Source: Treponema sp. UBA3870
GTDB lineage: Bacteria; Spirochaetota; Spirochaetia; Treponematales; Treponemataceae
Assembly (NCBI GenBank): GCA_002392275.1
Contig: DGGQ01000207.1
Span: forward strand, 1-49,777
DNA: 49,777 nucleotides
Reading direction: 5' to 3'
The notes below the pieces were generated by a model that did no database searches, was not told the origin of the DNA, and saw only the letters and a program-made list of their open reading frames with translations. The position numbers and the translations under genes are program-made. Every line of letters starts with the position of its first letter. Positions within the stretch are counted from its first letter, which is position 1. Of the stretch, positions 42,040 to 49,777 are shown one piece after another.

Positions 42040-44037
42040 ATGGCCTTTACCAAAACTGCCGATGCCTTGATTTTTACAAAAGGCAACGAGACTTTGAAAA
42101 TTGAAGTCTGGGGAAAAGATTCTCTTCGTGTGCGCTCGACACTGGAGACCGATTTTACAAAAAATGACTGGGCACTGACGGAGCCGCTGGAATCAAAAGG
42201 AAATGCGGTAATCACTATTGACGATGAAAAAAAATCCGCAACAATCACCAACGGAAAAATTACGGCATCCGTAAATCACAACGGTGTGCTTTCTTTTATC
42301 AAGGACAACAAGGTTGTTCTTCACGAATATTTCCGAAGCTACGACCCTGATTCTACAAAGGAAAGTTGCTGCACAAAAGTTATCAACAGGCAGTACAGGG
42401 GAATAATCGGCGGTGACTACAAGCTGACCGTGCGTTTTGATGCGAACGACGACGAAAAGATTTTTGGAATGGGTCAGTATCAGACTCCGTATCTTGATAT
42501 GAAGGGATGTTTCCTTGAACTTGCACAGCGCAATTCGCAAATTTCAATTCCGTTTGCGGTGTCAAATCTTGGATATGGATTTTTGTGGAATTCTCCAGCG
42601 GTTGGGACTGTTGCGTTTGGAAAAAATCTGACCGAGTGGACAGCACAAAGCACAAAAGAAATGGACTATTGGATTACAGCAGGGGACACTCCGGCAAAGA
42701 TTGTTGAAAATTATACATCGGTTGTTGGTCGCGCACCACAGATGCCGGACAATCTCTTGGGATTCTGGCAGTGCAAGCTTCGTTACAGGACTCAGGAAGA
42801 GGTTTTGACTGTTGCCCGAAAATACAAGGAGCTTGGAATCCACCTTGATGTGATTGTAATTGATTTCTTCCACTGGATTCGTCAGGGCGACTGGGGATTT
42901 GACCCCGAATATTGGCCGGATCCAAAGGCGATGTGCGATGAGCTTCACGCGATGGGAACAAAGGTCATGGTTTCAGTTTGGCCGTCCGTGGATAGAAAGT
43001 GTTCGCACTATTACGAGATGGCGGAAAATGGTTATCTGGTAAGAACCGAACATGGAACGGCGCAGACTTATGCTTTCAACGGCGACTGCATTACTTTTGA
43101 CGCAACAAATCCAAAGGCGCGCGAGTATCTGTGGAACATCTGCAAAAAAAATTACATGGACTATGGAATCGACATGTTCTGGCTGGACAATGCGGAACCT
43201 GATTACGATGTCTATGATTATGAAAACTACCGCTACCAGCTGGGACCGGCAGTTGCAGTCAGCAATATCTATCCGAAGTTCTATGCCCAGGCTTTCTACG
43301 ACGGAATGAAAAAAAGCGGCGTGAAGGAGATTGTGAATCTGGAGCGCTGCGCTTGGGTCGGAAGCCAGAAATATGGAACCGTCTTGTGGAACGGAGATGT
43401 CCAGAGCACGTTTGAGTGTCTGCGCGACTCTGTTGTTGAGGGCGTGAACATGGGACTTTCGGGAATCCCTTGGTGGACGACGGACATCGGTGGATTCATG
43501 TACGGAAATCCAAAGGACAAAAAATTTGTGGAGCTTCTGGAACGCTGGTTTGAGTTTGCCGTGTTCACTCCGATTTTGCGCCTGCATGGAGACCGCGACC
43601 CGCACGACATTGAGCCGCTTGAAAAAGTAAAGGACTGGGGCGGTGGATATCTGTACACAGGTCAGCCGAACGAAATCTGGAGCTACGGTGAAGAAGCACA
43701 AAAGATTATGGAAAAACAGATTAAGCTGCGCGAAAGTCTTAAGCCGTACATCTCCAAGCTGATGTCAGAGGCGCACGAAAAAGGAAGCCCCTTGATGCGC
43801 GCCATGTTCTACGAATTCCCGGATGATGAAAAATGCTGGGACATCCGCGATCAATACATGTTCGGAAGCGAATACCTTGTTGCCCCTGTTTTGGAAGCTG
43901 GAGCCAAATCAAGGAAAGTCTATCTTCCTGCCGGAAACTGGGTTGAAATCAACTCGAATAAAAGTTTTGACGGCGGAAAAACAGTAGATGTCGATGCCCC
44001 TATTGATTACATCCCGGTGTTCAAAAAAGGAAAGTAA
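42040..44037 (+). CDS. glycoside hydrolase family 31 (alpha-xylosidase/alpha-glucosidase)
   Basis: A 665-residue cytoplasmic GH31 enzyme. The N-terminal beta-sandwich (FGMGQYQTPYLDMKG) precedes the barrel (GFWQCKLRYRTQEEV, VIDFFHWIRQGDW). The nucleophile is Asp383 in FWLDNAEPDY and the acid/base Asp453 in LWNGDVQS; RLHGDRDPHDIE and DQYMFGSEYLVAPV complete the signature. It releases alpha-linked xylose or glucose from oligosaccharides; the exact substrate is uncertain. CAGGAGG precedes ATG. It fits the xylulokinase and ABC importer elsewhere in the window. A terminator follows. Confidence 0.9.
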   Translation: MAFTKTADALIFTKGNETLKIEVWGKDSLRVRSTLETDFTKNDWALTEPLESKGNAVITIDDEKKSATITNGKITASVNHNGVLSFIKDNKVVLHEYFRSYDPDSTKESCCTKVINRQYRGIIGGDYKLTVRFDANDDEKIFGMGQYQTPYLDMKGCFLELAQRNSQISIPFAVSNLGYGFLWNSPAVGTVAFGKNLTEWTAQSTKEMDYWITAGDTPAKIVENYTSVVGRAPQMPDNLLGFWQCKLRYRTQEEVLTVARKYKELGIHLDVIVIDFFHWIRQGDWGFDPEYWPDPKAMCDELHAMGTKVMVSVWPSVDRKCSHYYEMAENGYLVRTEHGTAQTYAFNGDCITFDATNPKAREYLWNICKKNYMDYGIDMFWLDNAEPDYDVYDYENYRYQLGPAVAVSNIYPKFYAQAFYDGMKKSGVKEIVNLERCAWVGSQKYGTVLWNGDVQSTFECLRDSVVEGVNMGLSGIPWWTTDIGGFMYGNPKDKKFVELLERWFEFAVFTPILRLHGDRDPHDIEPLEKVKDWGGGYLYTGQPNEIWSYGEEAQKIMEKQIKLRESLKPYISKLMSEAHEKGSPLMRAMFYEFPDDEKCWDIRDQYMFGSEYLVAPVLEAGAKSRKVYLPAGNWVEINSNKSFDGGKTVDVDAPIDYIPVFKKGK

Positions 44038-44055
44038 TTTCGGCTTTAAAAACAC

Positions 44056-44091
44056 AATCCCCTTCATCAATTCGGTGGAGGGGATTTTTTT
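44056..44091 (+). terminator. terminator of the GH31 gene
   Basis: AATCCCC pairs with GGGGATT (with CCT/AGG extending inward) and is followed by TTTTTTT, 19 bases after the stop. Confidence 0.88.
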
Positions 44092-44151
44092 GATTGGAAC
44101 GTAGAAAAAAAAAATAATTTGCGCTACACTTTTTTTAAGAGGTGGTGATAA

Positions 44152-44406
44152 ATGCCAAAAGCTTTGCTAGATTTTATGGGGTACAGATTTTTCTTTTGGT
44201 CAAATGAAGAGAAACGTATCCATGTTCATGTTTGTAAGGGAAATCCAAGACAGAACGCTACGAAATTTTGGGTTACGCGCGATGGAGTTGAGATGGCTTA
44301 TAACGATGAAACCATTTCGGCTGGGGATTTGAACAAAATCCAAAAATATATTTGGGCAAATCGTGATACAATTATAGCTCGATGGGTGCAATACTTTGGA
44401 ATTTAG
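44152..44406 (+). CDS. DUF4160 domain protein
   Basis: An 84-residue protein with the DUF4160 pattern: YRFFFWSNEEKRIHVHV then a basic KGNPRQNATKFW, and NKIQKYIWANRDTIIARWVQ at the end. Such genes are commonly paired with a second small gene, as here, nine bases later. The function is unknown; a toxin-antitoxin-like pairing has been proposed for similar gene sets but is not shown by this sequence. GAGGTGG lies before ATG. Confidence 0.85.
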   Translation: MPKALLDFMGYRFFFWSNEEKRIHVHVCKGNPRQNATKFWVTRDGVEMAYNDETISAGDLNKIQKYIWANRDTIIARWVQYFGI

Positions 44407-44415
44407 GAGGGCATT

Positions 44416-44673
44416 ATGGAGATTTATTACAGTACTGTTGACAATATAGTTCTCACTTTTTCTAAGATTCATAAAATCGGTGTGTTTGACGAAATTGATT
44501 TTAGATTTGAGCGTCCAAATGATAAAGGTGGTTTTGATTTCGCCGAGGGTAAATTGCCGAACAATATGTTTTACAAAACTTATGGCTTTTCCGAGGATGA
44601 GCTTTTGGATTTGGAAAACTACATCAGAAACAATGCTTTTTTAATTTGGGAAATGGCACGTGAAAGCGCATGA
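44416..44673 (+). CDS. hypothetical partner of the DUF4160 gene
   Basis: An 85-residue acidic protein without known family. It begins STVDNIVLTFSKI and ends DLENYIRNNAFLIWEMARES, a helical tail. AGGAGG precedes the ATG nine bases after the DUF4160 stop, so the two are one operon. The pairing and sizes suggest they act together. Confidence 0.75.
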   Translation: MEIYYSTVDNIVLTFSKIHKIGVFDEIDFRFERPNDKGGFDFAEGKLPNNMFYKTYGFSEDELLDLENYIRNNAFLIWEMARESA

Positions 44674-44674
44674 C

Positions 44675-44714
44675 TTAATGCAGACTAATTCCAACACGGA
44701 AAAATCTGCATTAA
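44675..44714. repeat. intergenic hairpin
   Basis: TTAATGCAGA and TCTGCATTAA pair perfectly (10 bp). Inside, TTCC and GGAA pair around AACAC. It lies between two convergent genes (44673 and 44723). There is no T-run, so it is more likely a structured element than a standard terminator. Confidence 0.6.
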
Positions 44715-44722
44715 TCAGCCAC

Positions 44723-45295
44723 TTATTTTGTCAAAATCATTGCCCAGTAATATCTGTATTGGCTGTTTGCATTGTATGTGTATGCGATTCCGATTTTGGT
44801 GAAATCACCGAGCATGTTTCGTCTGTGGCCCTGGCCGTCGTGATTTTCACTATCTTCTTTCCATTGGTTAAAAGTCTGTGAACCGGAGCTGTATCCGGCT
44901 GCAATGTTTTCACCTCTGTTATTCCAAGGAATTGAAAGTTCTGTCAAAACTGTTTTGCAGCTTGTGCCGTCTGGGCGTGTATGTGAAAACTTTGTGACAA
45001 TCTCATTTGCGCGGATCTGGGCTGCCCTGCACAAATCTTCATCAAGAGTAAGCCTACCGAGTTTTCCGACAAGATTTGTTTTGGTCGCGTTGTCTTGGTT
45101 CCAATACCAGGCTTCGTTTCCTGTCCTGAACTGATTCACAAGATTAAAACAGGCGCGGACTTCAGAATCAATGTTTGGAACGACATTGGAGTTATCAACA
45201 TTGCCGCCTCCCGCTGGATTTTTACATCCCGCAAAAACAAGTGCGAAAATCAATACGAGTGCGAAAACTCTTTTCTTTTTTGTTACCACCAGCAT
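44723..45295 (-). CDS. CAP-domain (SCP/PR-1) lipoprotein
   Basis: A 190-residue lipoprotein: LALVLIFALVFAGCKNPAGGG-type leader with lipobox. The CAP/SCP domain shows LVNQFRTGNEAW, FSHTRPDGTSC, RGENIAAGYSSG and GHRRNMLGDF. The domain is found on secreted proteins of unknown activity. The ATG at 45295 lies 13 bases before the end of the upstream zinc-ribbon gene, so the two genes overlap and are co-translated. The longer frame to 45409 is the shadow of that gene. Confidence 0.85.
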   Translation of the reverse strand: MLVVTKKKRVFALVLIFALVFAGCKNPAGGGNVDNSNVVPNIDSEVRACFNLVNQFRTGNEAWYWNQDNATKTNLVGKLGRLTLDEDLCRAAQIRANEIVTKFSHTRPDGTSCKTVLTELSIPWNNRGENIAAGYSSGSQTFNQWKEDSENHDGQGHRRNMLGDFTKIGIAYTYNANSQYRYYWAMILTK

Positions 45296-45648
45296 GTCAT
45301 CCGCCTGAATGTGCATAACATTAGATTTAATACTGTCAGACACAATCCGACGGTTCCTGTAATCATTCCAGCTTTTGCCATGCCGGAATTGTTTCCTGCT
45401 TTTTTGCATTTTGAGGAAAAGACAATTCCAAGTATTCCCGATGGCAATGAGAAAAACATCACCGCGCAGATTAAAATGCTGATGATTCCCAAAATCATTG
45501 AAGCTACTGCAAAACCGGTTGCCTTTGATTGCTGGGACTCTTGCTGTTTCGTCTGACCGAATGTTTCAGTGAAAACAACTTTTGCTCCACATTTTGTACA
45601 GAACGACGCTCCATCTAAAATTTTTTCACCACAATGTATACAGAACAT
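45283..45648 (-). CDS. zinc-ribbon DUF4190 membrane protein
   Basis: A 121-residue protein with a zinc-ribbon of two CxxC pairs (MFCIHCGEKI, SFCTKCGAK) at residues 3-23. After a Gln-rich linker follow two membrane segments of the DUF4190 kind (FAVASMILGIISILICAVMF; GMITGTVGLCLTVLNLML). A sister gene lies just upstream at 45719. The end CTFRRMTCWW overlaps the CAP gene start. The function is not known. Confidence 0.85.
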   Translation of the reverse strand: MFCIHCGEKILDGASFCTKCGAKVVFTETFGQTKQQESQQSKATGFAVASMILGIISILICAVMFFSLPSGILGIVFSSKCKKAGNNSGMAKAGMITGTVGLCLTVLNLMLCTFRRMTCWW

Positions 45649-45718
45649 AAATTCAAGTTCCTCCCAAAAATTTATAGCGGACTTTTAAAAACATCTGCTT
45701 TCAGAGATTGCCTATACC

Positions 45719-46225
45719 TTATTCCCACGCGGCAGGACCACTTGTTTGGATGTCATGTCCACAAGCGATACAAAATACAAGCCACAGAACTGCTAAAACC
45801 AGTCCAATAATTCCCGTAATCATTCCCGCTTTTGCCATTCCATTTTTGTTTCCAGATTTTTGTGTTTGTGCGGAAAAAATGATGGCCAGTATGCCTGATG
45901 GTAACGAGATAAGCTGCGCCGCCGCAAGACAAACGCTCACTATTCCAAGAACCATTGAAGCAATTGAAAGTCCGTTTGTGCGCGGTGGATTCTGTGTATT
46001 TGGAGCGGGTGATGAATAGGTGTTGTAAGGCTCTGATACTATTGCTGGGGCTGATTCGGCCTGTGTTTTTTCTTGCACAGTGGCTCTTGTGTCAATGTTG
46101 TCAACCCCTTGCACTGGTGTAACAGGGACAGACCGGCTTGTTTCATTGTAGATAATTTTTTCACCGCAGTTTGTGCAGAAAGTTGCACCATCCAAAAGCT
46201 TTTCGCCACAATTTGTGCAAAACAT
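45719..46225 (-). CDS. zinc-ribbon DUF4190 membrane protein, paralogue
   Basis: A 168-residue paralogue of the next gene: MFCTNCGEKL, TFCTNCGEK, a longer Gln/Pro/Ala linker, then the same membrane pair (LSIASMVLGIVSVCLAAAQ; GMITGIIGLVLAVLWLVFC). GGAGG five bases before the ATG at 46225 fixes the start; a longer frame to 46276 is not supported. The pair arose by local duplication. Confidence 0.85.
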   Translation of the reverse strand: MFCTNCGEKLLDGATFCTNCGEKIIYNETSRSVPVTPVQGVDNIDTRATVQEKTQAESAPAIVSEPYNTYSSPAPNTQNPPRTNGLSIASMVLGIVSVCLAAAQLISLPSGILAIIFSAQTQKSGNKNGMAKAGMITGIIGLVLAVLWLVFCIACGHDIQTSGPAAWE

Positions 46226-46317
46226 GAAATCCTCCAACAAGATATTCGATGGTTTTATTATAACACATTTTGCCAAAATTGTAGAGTATGTTTTGGATGG
46301 AGTCTGCCGTTGTGGTT

Positions 46318-47520
46318 TTAGTTGTTTTTTGTGAGAGCTACTCCGGCAATGCTGTGGCTGAGCACCTGCACGTAATTAAGGTTGTATTTTGTTCCCGATG
46401 GAACTGTTGTGGTTCCTGTGCGAGGAGTGAACGCCTTGGTTGTGGTGATGCTTAGCGTTGGATTTTCTCCTGTGGTAATACTATAGGATGCAGTTATATT
46501 CAGCGAAGCAAGCTCGTCGTCAATCCATGTGGCAATCGTGTCGGTTTTTCCTGTCATGGCCTCAGCTGCAAGACTTTCCCGCTCGGATGAACTTAGGGCA
46601 TCAAATTTGCCCTTGATGTATCCCATCCATTGGGTAACTTTCGCATTTGCTATGGTTGTAATGTTGGCATCATCAGAAAGCACGTTGCCCAGATACTGAT
46701 AGAGGTCAACACTTACGGTATGGGCGTTGTTATCAAAAACAGGGATTCCAACAAACTCGTCAGTGCCAAGCGTAACTGAGAACGGTTTCAAATCAGCATA
46801 TCCATTCAAAAGAATGCTTCCGTCCGAAGTCTTGAACTCAGAAGAAGCATCGCTCAGGTTGTTCTGGAATATCTGCGAAAGCCTAAGGGTTCCTGCATTT
46901 ATGTTGTATGACATTTTTATGACGGAATTGTACTTGCTTTTGAGATAGGATTTCAGAAGATTCTTCTGATTTTCAATGTACTTGTCCACCTTTGACTTGA
47001 CAAGATTCTTAACCGTGTTGCCGTAACCAGATTTAATTGCATTCAGTGAAGTGCACAAGGCCGAAAATTCTGCATTTTCATCGATACCCTGCTTTATTTT
47101 TGAGCAGATTTCCGTACATTTTTGTTCAGCCGCCTGAACCTGCGCATTGTAGTCGATTGCCGCCGCATTTTTGTCCCAGATGCCCGAAAGTTGTAGCTCC
47201 AGTGTTTTGGTTTCGCTGTTGTAAGAGTAGTTGTACTTAAGCTTCGGAGTATTAGGATTTGCGGTCCTTGCAAAAATGTTGGCACTTGCAGCCTCACCGG
47301 TTGTGTAGATTGTGGCGGTTCCGTCCTTGAATTCGACTTTGGCACTTCCTCCCGTGTAGGTTCCCTGAACTTCATCGTTGCCATTGGATGAACTAAGGTT
47401 GTTGCTTACATCAGAATTGCCGCTGGACGGTTCCGAACTTGGACTGACATTCTGCTGGCATCCCATTCCCAACAACAGGAGCGCAGTTGCCATTGTGATT
47501 GCCGTAAGAATTTTTTTCAT
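46318..47520 (-). CDS. lipoprotein of unknown function
   Basis: A 400-residue lipoprotein. ATALLLLGMGCQQN is a lipobox leader. Ser/Asn-rich linker next (SSEPSSGNSDVSNN-type), then a mix of strand and helix with GTYTGGSAKVEFKDGTATIY. The helical centre has repeated Lys-rich helices (KNLVKSKVDKYIENQKNLLK). GGAGG six bases before the ATG at 47520 fixes the start. I recognise no family. Confidence 0.8.
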   Translation of the reverse strand: MKKILTAITMATALLLLGMGCQQNVSPSSEPSSGNSDVSNNLSSSNGNDEVQGTYTGGSAKVEFKDGTATIYTTGEAASANIFARTANPNTPKLKYNYSYNSETKTLELQLSGIWDKNAAAIDYNAQVQAAEQKCTEICSKIKQGIDENAEFSALCTSLNAIKSGYGNTVKNLVKSKVDKYIENQKNLLKSYLKSKYNSVIKMSYNINAGTLRLSQIFQNNLSDASSEFKTSDGSILLNGYADLKPFSVTLGTDEFVGIPVFDNNAHTVSVDLYQYLGNVLSDDANITTIANAKVTQWMGYIKGKFDALSSSERESLAAEAMTGKTDTIATWIDDELASLNITASYSITTGENPTLSITTTKAFTPRTGTTTVPSGTKYNLNYVQVLSHSIAGVALTKNN

Positions 47521-47665
47521 GAAAGACCTCCAAGGTGTAAAAATTTCTGTAAGCTGAAAAAACAAATCCCCGACTTTATGAATGCAGATGCTTTAAAACC
47601 CTAAAGATTTTACAAGCCCCGAATAGTATGATTTTACCATCACTTTTGATTTTTGGCAAATTTTT

Positions 47666-48121
47666 TTACCTTTCTTCTATATATTCAAACAAATCCCGGC
47701 AGCCCTGATAAATCTGCTCGTATGTGATGTCAAAGTTCCCTGTGTACCAAGGGTCGGCGACATCACCATTGCTTCCAGAAAATTCTCTGATTTTGTGGAT
47801 TTTGTTTTCAGTGTCACCACCGAATATTCTTTTCATGTTGCGGATGTTTTCCTCGTCCATTCCAATCAAAAGGTCGAAATTTTCGTAATCAGATTTTTTG
47901 ATTTGGCTTGCATGGTGCGGAACAAGCGGAACTTTCATTTCGTTCAATTTTCTTTTCGCCGGTGGATAGATTCCGTTTCCAATTTCCTCGGTGCTGGTCG
48001 CTTTTGAATCAATAAAAAATCGTTCTGCGGCTCCTGCTTCATCAACAAGCTGCTGCATAATGCACTGGGCCATCGGTGAGCGGCAGATATTTCCGTGGCA
48101 GATAAAAAGAATCCGCGTCAT
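47666..48121 (-). CDS. low-molecular-weight protein tyrosine phosphatase
   Basis: A 151-residue phosphatase. ILFICHGNICRSPMAQ carries the P-loop C-x5-R (Cys8, Arg14) and VADPWYTG the general-acid Asp. It removes phosphate from tyrosine residues in the cytoplasm. The ATG at 48121 overlaps the previous gene stop in an ATGA, so the genes are translationally coupled; the longer frame to 48169 lies inside the neighbour. Confidence 0.93.
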   Translation of the reverse strand: MTRILFICHGNICRSPMAQCIMQQLVDEAGAAERFFIDSKATSTEEIGNGIYPPAKRKLNEMKVPLVPHHASQIKKSDYENFDLLIGMDEENIRNMKRIFGGDTENKIHKIREFSGSNGDVADPWYTGNFDITYEQIYQGCRDLFEYIEER

Positions 48122-48621
48122 TTTAATTTCCAGTCGGTCAGTGCAATCGTGCAGATTATGTCGCGCCAAGTTTCGTAGCCTGTTGATTCGGGTTTTATAT
48201 CAATAACCTCACTCTCAACCCATCTTCCGTACATCAAAAGATAAATTATCGCGGAGTAACCCAAATCCTGCTCAAACGGATTGAACACCGACAGCATCAT
48301 CGCCTGATGTTTTTTTCCGTCACAAATCTGCGAGAATTTAATGATTAAAGTTTTTTCCGGGTTTTCGATTTTTTCGACATTTTTCAGATTGACCAGAACA
48401 TTGTCCTCGACATCAGCTTCTATATAAAGCTCCTCGTCAGGATAAACCTGCACTGTATTTTCGGGAAGCACATAAGGAGACTCATTTATTTCAGCTGCAT
48501 AATATTGCTCTTCATTCACCGCAAGATTCAGAACAAATGATTCCCTGAGATTTTTTTCCTGAGAAAAAGCAAAACCGGCGCAAGATAAAATACATGCCAA
48601 AAATAAAATCTGTTTTTTCAT
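48118..48621 (-). CDS. secreted protein of unknown function
   Basis: A 167-residue exported protein, signal CILSCAGFAFSQEKN. The body has acidic short strands (VYPDEELYIEADVEDN) and a helix ending DWKLK. The leader holds SCAGFA, so lipidation is possible but the usual spacing fits a standard cleavage at FSQ. It overlaps the phosphatase by four bases and its own start overlaps the next lipoprotein gene, making a three-gene operon. Confidence 0.7.
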   Translation of the reverse strand: MKKQILFLACILSCAGFAFSQEKNLRESFVLNLAVNEEQYYAAEINESPYVLPENTVQVYPDEELYIEADVEDNVLVNLKNVEKIENPEKTLIIKFSQICDGKKHQAMMLSVFNPFEQDLGYSAIIYLLMYGRWVESEVIDIKPESTGYETWRDIICTIALTDWKLK

Positions 48622-49289
48622 CGCACCCTCGTGAGAACGAAAGTCTCACCGTTCCGAACAAACTGGAGATTCTGGGCATCAAGATTTACAAGTTTCCATT
48701 CTTCACTGTACGGCTCGTTATCAGGATTGTCAAGAACTGACAACAGAATCGTTTGTCCATCAAGATTCCATTTTCCGCCTATGCCTTCACTTTCTTTCCA
48801 GCCAAAACTAAACTCACCGTCGGACTTAAAATTCAAAATATTTCTTTCGTTTTCCCAATTACCGATAAGTCCGAAGCGGGTCGCATCTTCAATCAAATAT
48901 CCGCTGAAACACCAGCCGACCGTTCCCTGCATGGCATTTCCCTTCAAATCCGTAACGTCATTTACAACCTGGATTTTAACCCAGTTTCCGCTGACACCAC
49001 CGATAGTCTCAGCTTTGCCGGTCTCCAAAATTTCAACTTCCGTTCCGATTATCATGGTCGCAATGATTTCGCTGTCGGTCGATTCACTTTTGCGCAACCT
49101 GAGCGACTCACTTACAAAAAAGGTTTTTCGCTCCTCTGGTTCAGGCTCTTGAATTTCTGCAAGCAGTTGAGTTTCCTCTTGATTTTTTTCCGTGCCGGCA
49201 TCATTGGTTTTTATATTCTGCTTATTGCATGAAACAAACGGCAGCACCATAAAAAACACAGCTGTCATTGCCACAAAAGTTTTTTTCAT
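48618..49289 (-). CDS. SH3-domain lipoprotein
   Basis: A 223-residue lipoprotein. MVLPFVSCNK is a lipobox. After an acidic linker, SESLRLRKSESTDSEIIATM, then GTEVEIL and GNWVKIQ follow, an SH3b-type cell-wall-associated domain. The tail, about 85 residues (GLIGNWENERNILNFKSDGE), is a small strand domain. AGGAGC precedes the ATG at 49289. It is the first gene of the operon with the secreted protein and the phosphatase. Confidence 0.85.
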   Translation of the reverse strand: MKKTFVAMTAVFFMVLPFVSCNKQNIKTNDAGTEKNQEETQLLAEIQEPEPEERKTFFVSESLRLRKSESTDSEIIATMIIGTEVEILETGKAETIGGVSGNWVKIQVVNDVTDLKGNAMQGTVGWCFSGYLIEDATRFGLIGNWENERNILNFKSDGEFSFGWKESEGIGGKWNLDGQTILLSVLDNPDNEPYSEEWKLVNLDAQNLQFVRNGETFVLTRVR

Positions 49290-49394
49290 AATCAAGCTCC
49301 TCTTGCAATTATTCTACCATCTTTTGGTATGATTCATCAATTGATTGCAAGCCAAAGAAAAAAGATTTGTCATCAAAAATACGAACATAATATA

Positions 49395-49777
49395 TTAGTT
49401 ATCCCAGTTTTCAAGTAATTCATTCGCGAAATCTCGAACCATGGATTCTTTACTATTTTTATATGTTTCAATATATTTTCTTGCCTTTTCACCTTTTATT
49501 TTTGATAGGGCAAGTAAATAAAGTCTAGCGTTATAATCACTGCCTGCCCGTTCGTTTTCGCAAACTTGAATTATTAAATCTACTGAAGTTTCATCTTTTA
49601 AATTTGCCAGACCCATGGCAGCATTTCTCAATAATGAAAAGTCTGATTTACTATTTTCTAAAATTTCCTGGAATATCTTTTTATGGCTTTCTTTCGGAAA
49701 ATTCGACAGATATTCAATCGAACTTCTTTTCCAATCTAAACTCTTTTCAGTCCGATAGATTTTTTCATAAACAGTTT
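49395..49777 (-). CDS. HEAT-repeat protein, 3' part
   Basis: The frame is open to the window end, so the start lies beyond. The 127 visible residues form alpha-helical repeats of the HEAT/PBS kind: SLLRNAAMGLANLKDETSVD, then ARLYLLALSKIKGEKARKYI and a closing MVRDFANELLENW. Such repeats bind proteins or cofactors. The first methionine-like codon inside is not the real start. The role cannot be told. Confidence 0.75.
   Translation of the reverse strand, partial: TVYEKIYRTEKSLDWKRSSIEYLSNFPKESHKKIFQEILENSKSDFSLLRNAAMGLANLKDETSVDLIIQVCENERAGSDYNARLYLLALSKIKGEKARKYIETYKNSKESMVRDFANELLENWDN

Overview
The window looks like a spirochaete chromosome, most likely a host- or gut-associated Treponema. 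The grounds are a high density of short-signal lipoproteins, an NADase-type glycan-binding domain protein, a class III cyclase / FecR / outer-membrane protein operon, sugar-uptake and plant-glycan sugar genes, Rpn-family nuclease genes, and many dispersed palindromic intergenic elements. This is inference from gene content: there is no rRNA, tRNA or marker phylogeny here.

Layout. 1-2000: an accessory patch with the end of a glycan-binding-domain protein, a type III (RNA-antitoxin) toxin-antitoxin locus of the ToxIN/AbiQ type with its three antitoxin RNA repeats, a small unknown gene, and one good plus one weak integron attC-like hairpin. 2000-5900: a minus-strand sugar operon (xylulokinase, DUF4867, L-fucose isomerase-family). 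5978-9700: a secreted protein, a broken antitoxin relic, a PadR/DUF2812 operon with palindromic operators, an isochorismatase-family hydrolase and a serine-hydrolase fragment. 9751-11935: two lipoproteins, one a Gly/Pro-linked beta-helix. 12270-16533: a polysaccharide-type ABC importer (two permeases and a binding protein, no ATPase). 16622-19663: an Rpn fragment, a YcgN-like protein and an M3 oligopeptidase. 19751-24804: a lipase-like hydrolase and two divergent outer-membrane barrel proteins. 24873-31045: an overlapping cyclase, FecR/Fn3 and outer-membrane protein operon. 31119-33929: a deacetylase, an unknown TIM-barrel-like protein and a HIT protein.

34047-42000 is the strangest part. A lipoprotein with an InlB-type repeat and an FGE-sulfatase (C-type-lectin-like) domain ends directly at a repeat array. 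Beyond it lies a low-GC segment with an 889-residue protein carrying about 110 cysteines in CxxC/CxxxC blocks, and a secreted HExxH protein. A second, larger copy of the array follows. The two arrays share the same architecture: ~67-bp units, a conserved hinge, then units in inverted orientation. The cysteine-rich reading frame runs open upstream of its first ATG to the array edge, suggesting it was cut there. After the second array come an Rpn nuclease gene broken by a short palindromic insertion, a duplicated Rpn 3' end with 105-bp tandem units, and a GC-rich structured element.

42040-49777 returns to ordinary content: a GH31 glycosidase, a DUF4160 pair, CAP-domain and zinc-ribbon proteins, lipoproteins, a low-molecular-weight tyrosine phosphatase and a HEAT-repeat protein cut by the window edge. 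The carbohydrate theme (xylulokinase/isomerase, oligosaccharide ABC importer, deacetylase, GH31) suggests use of plant or host polysaccharides.
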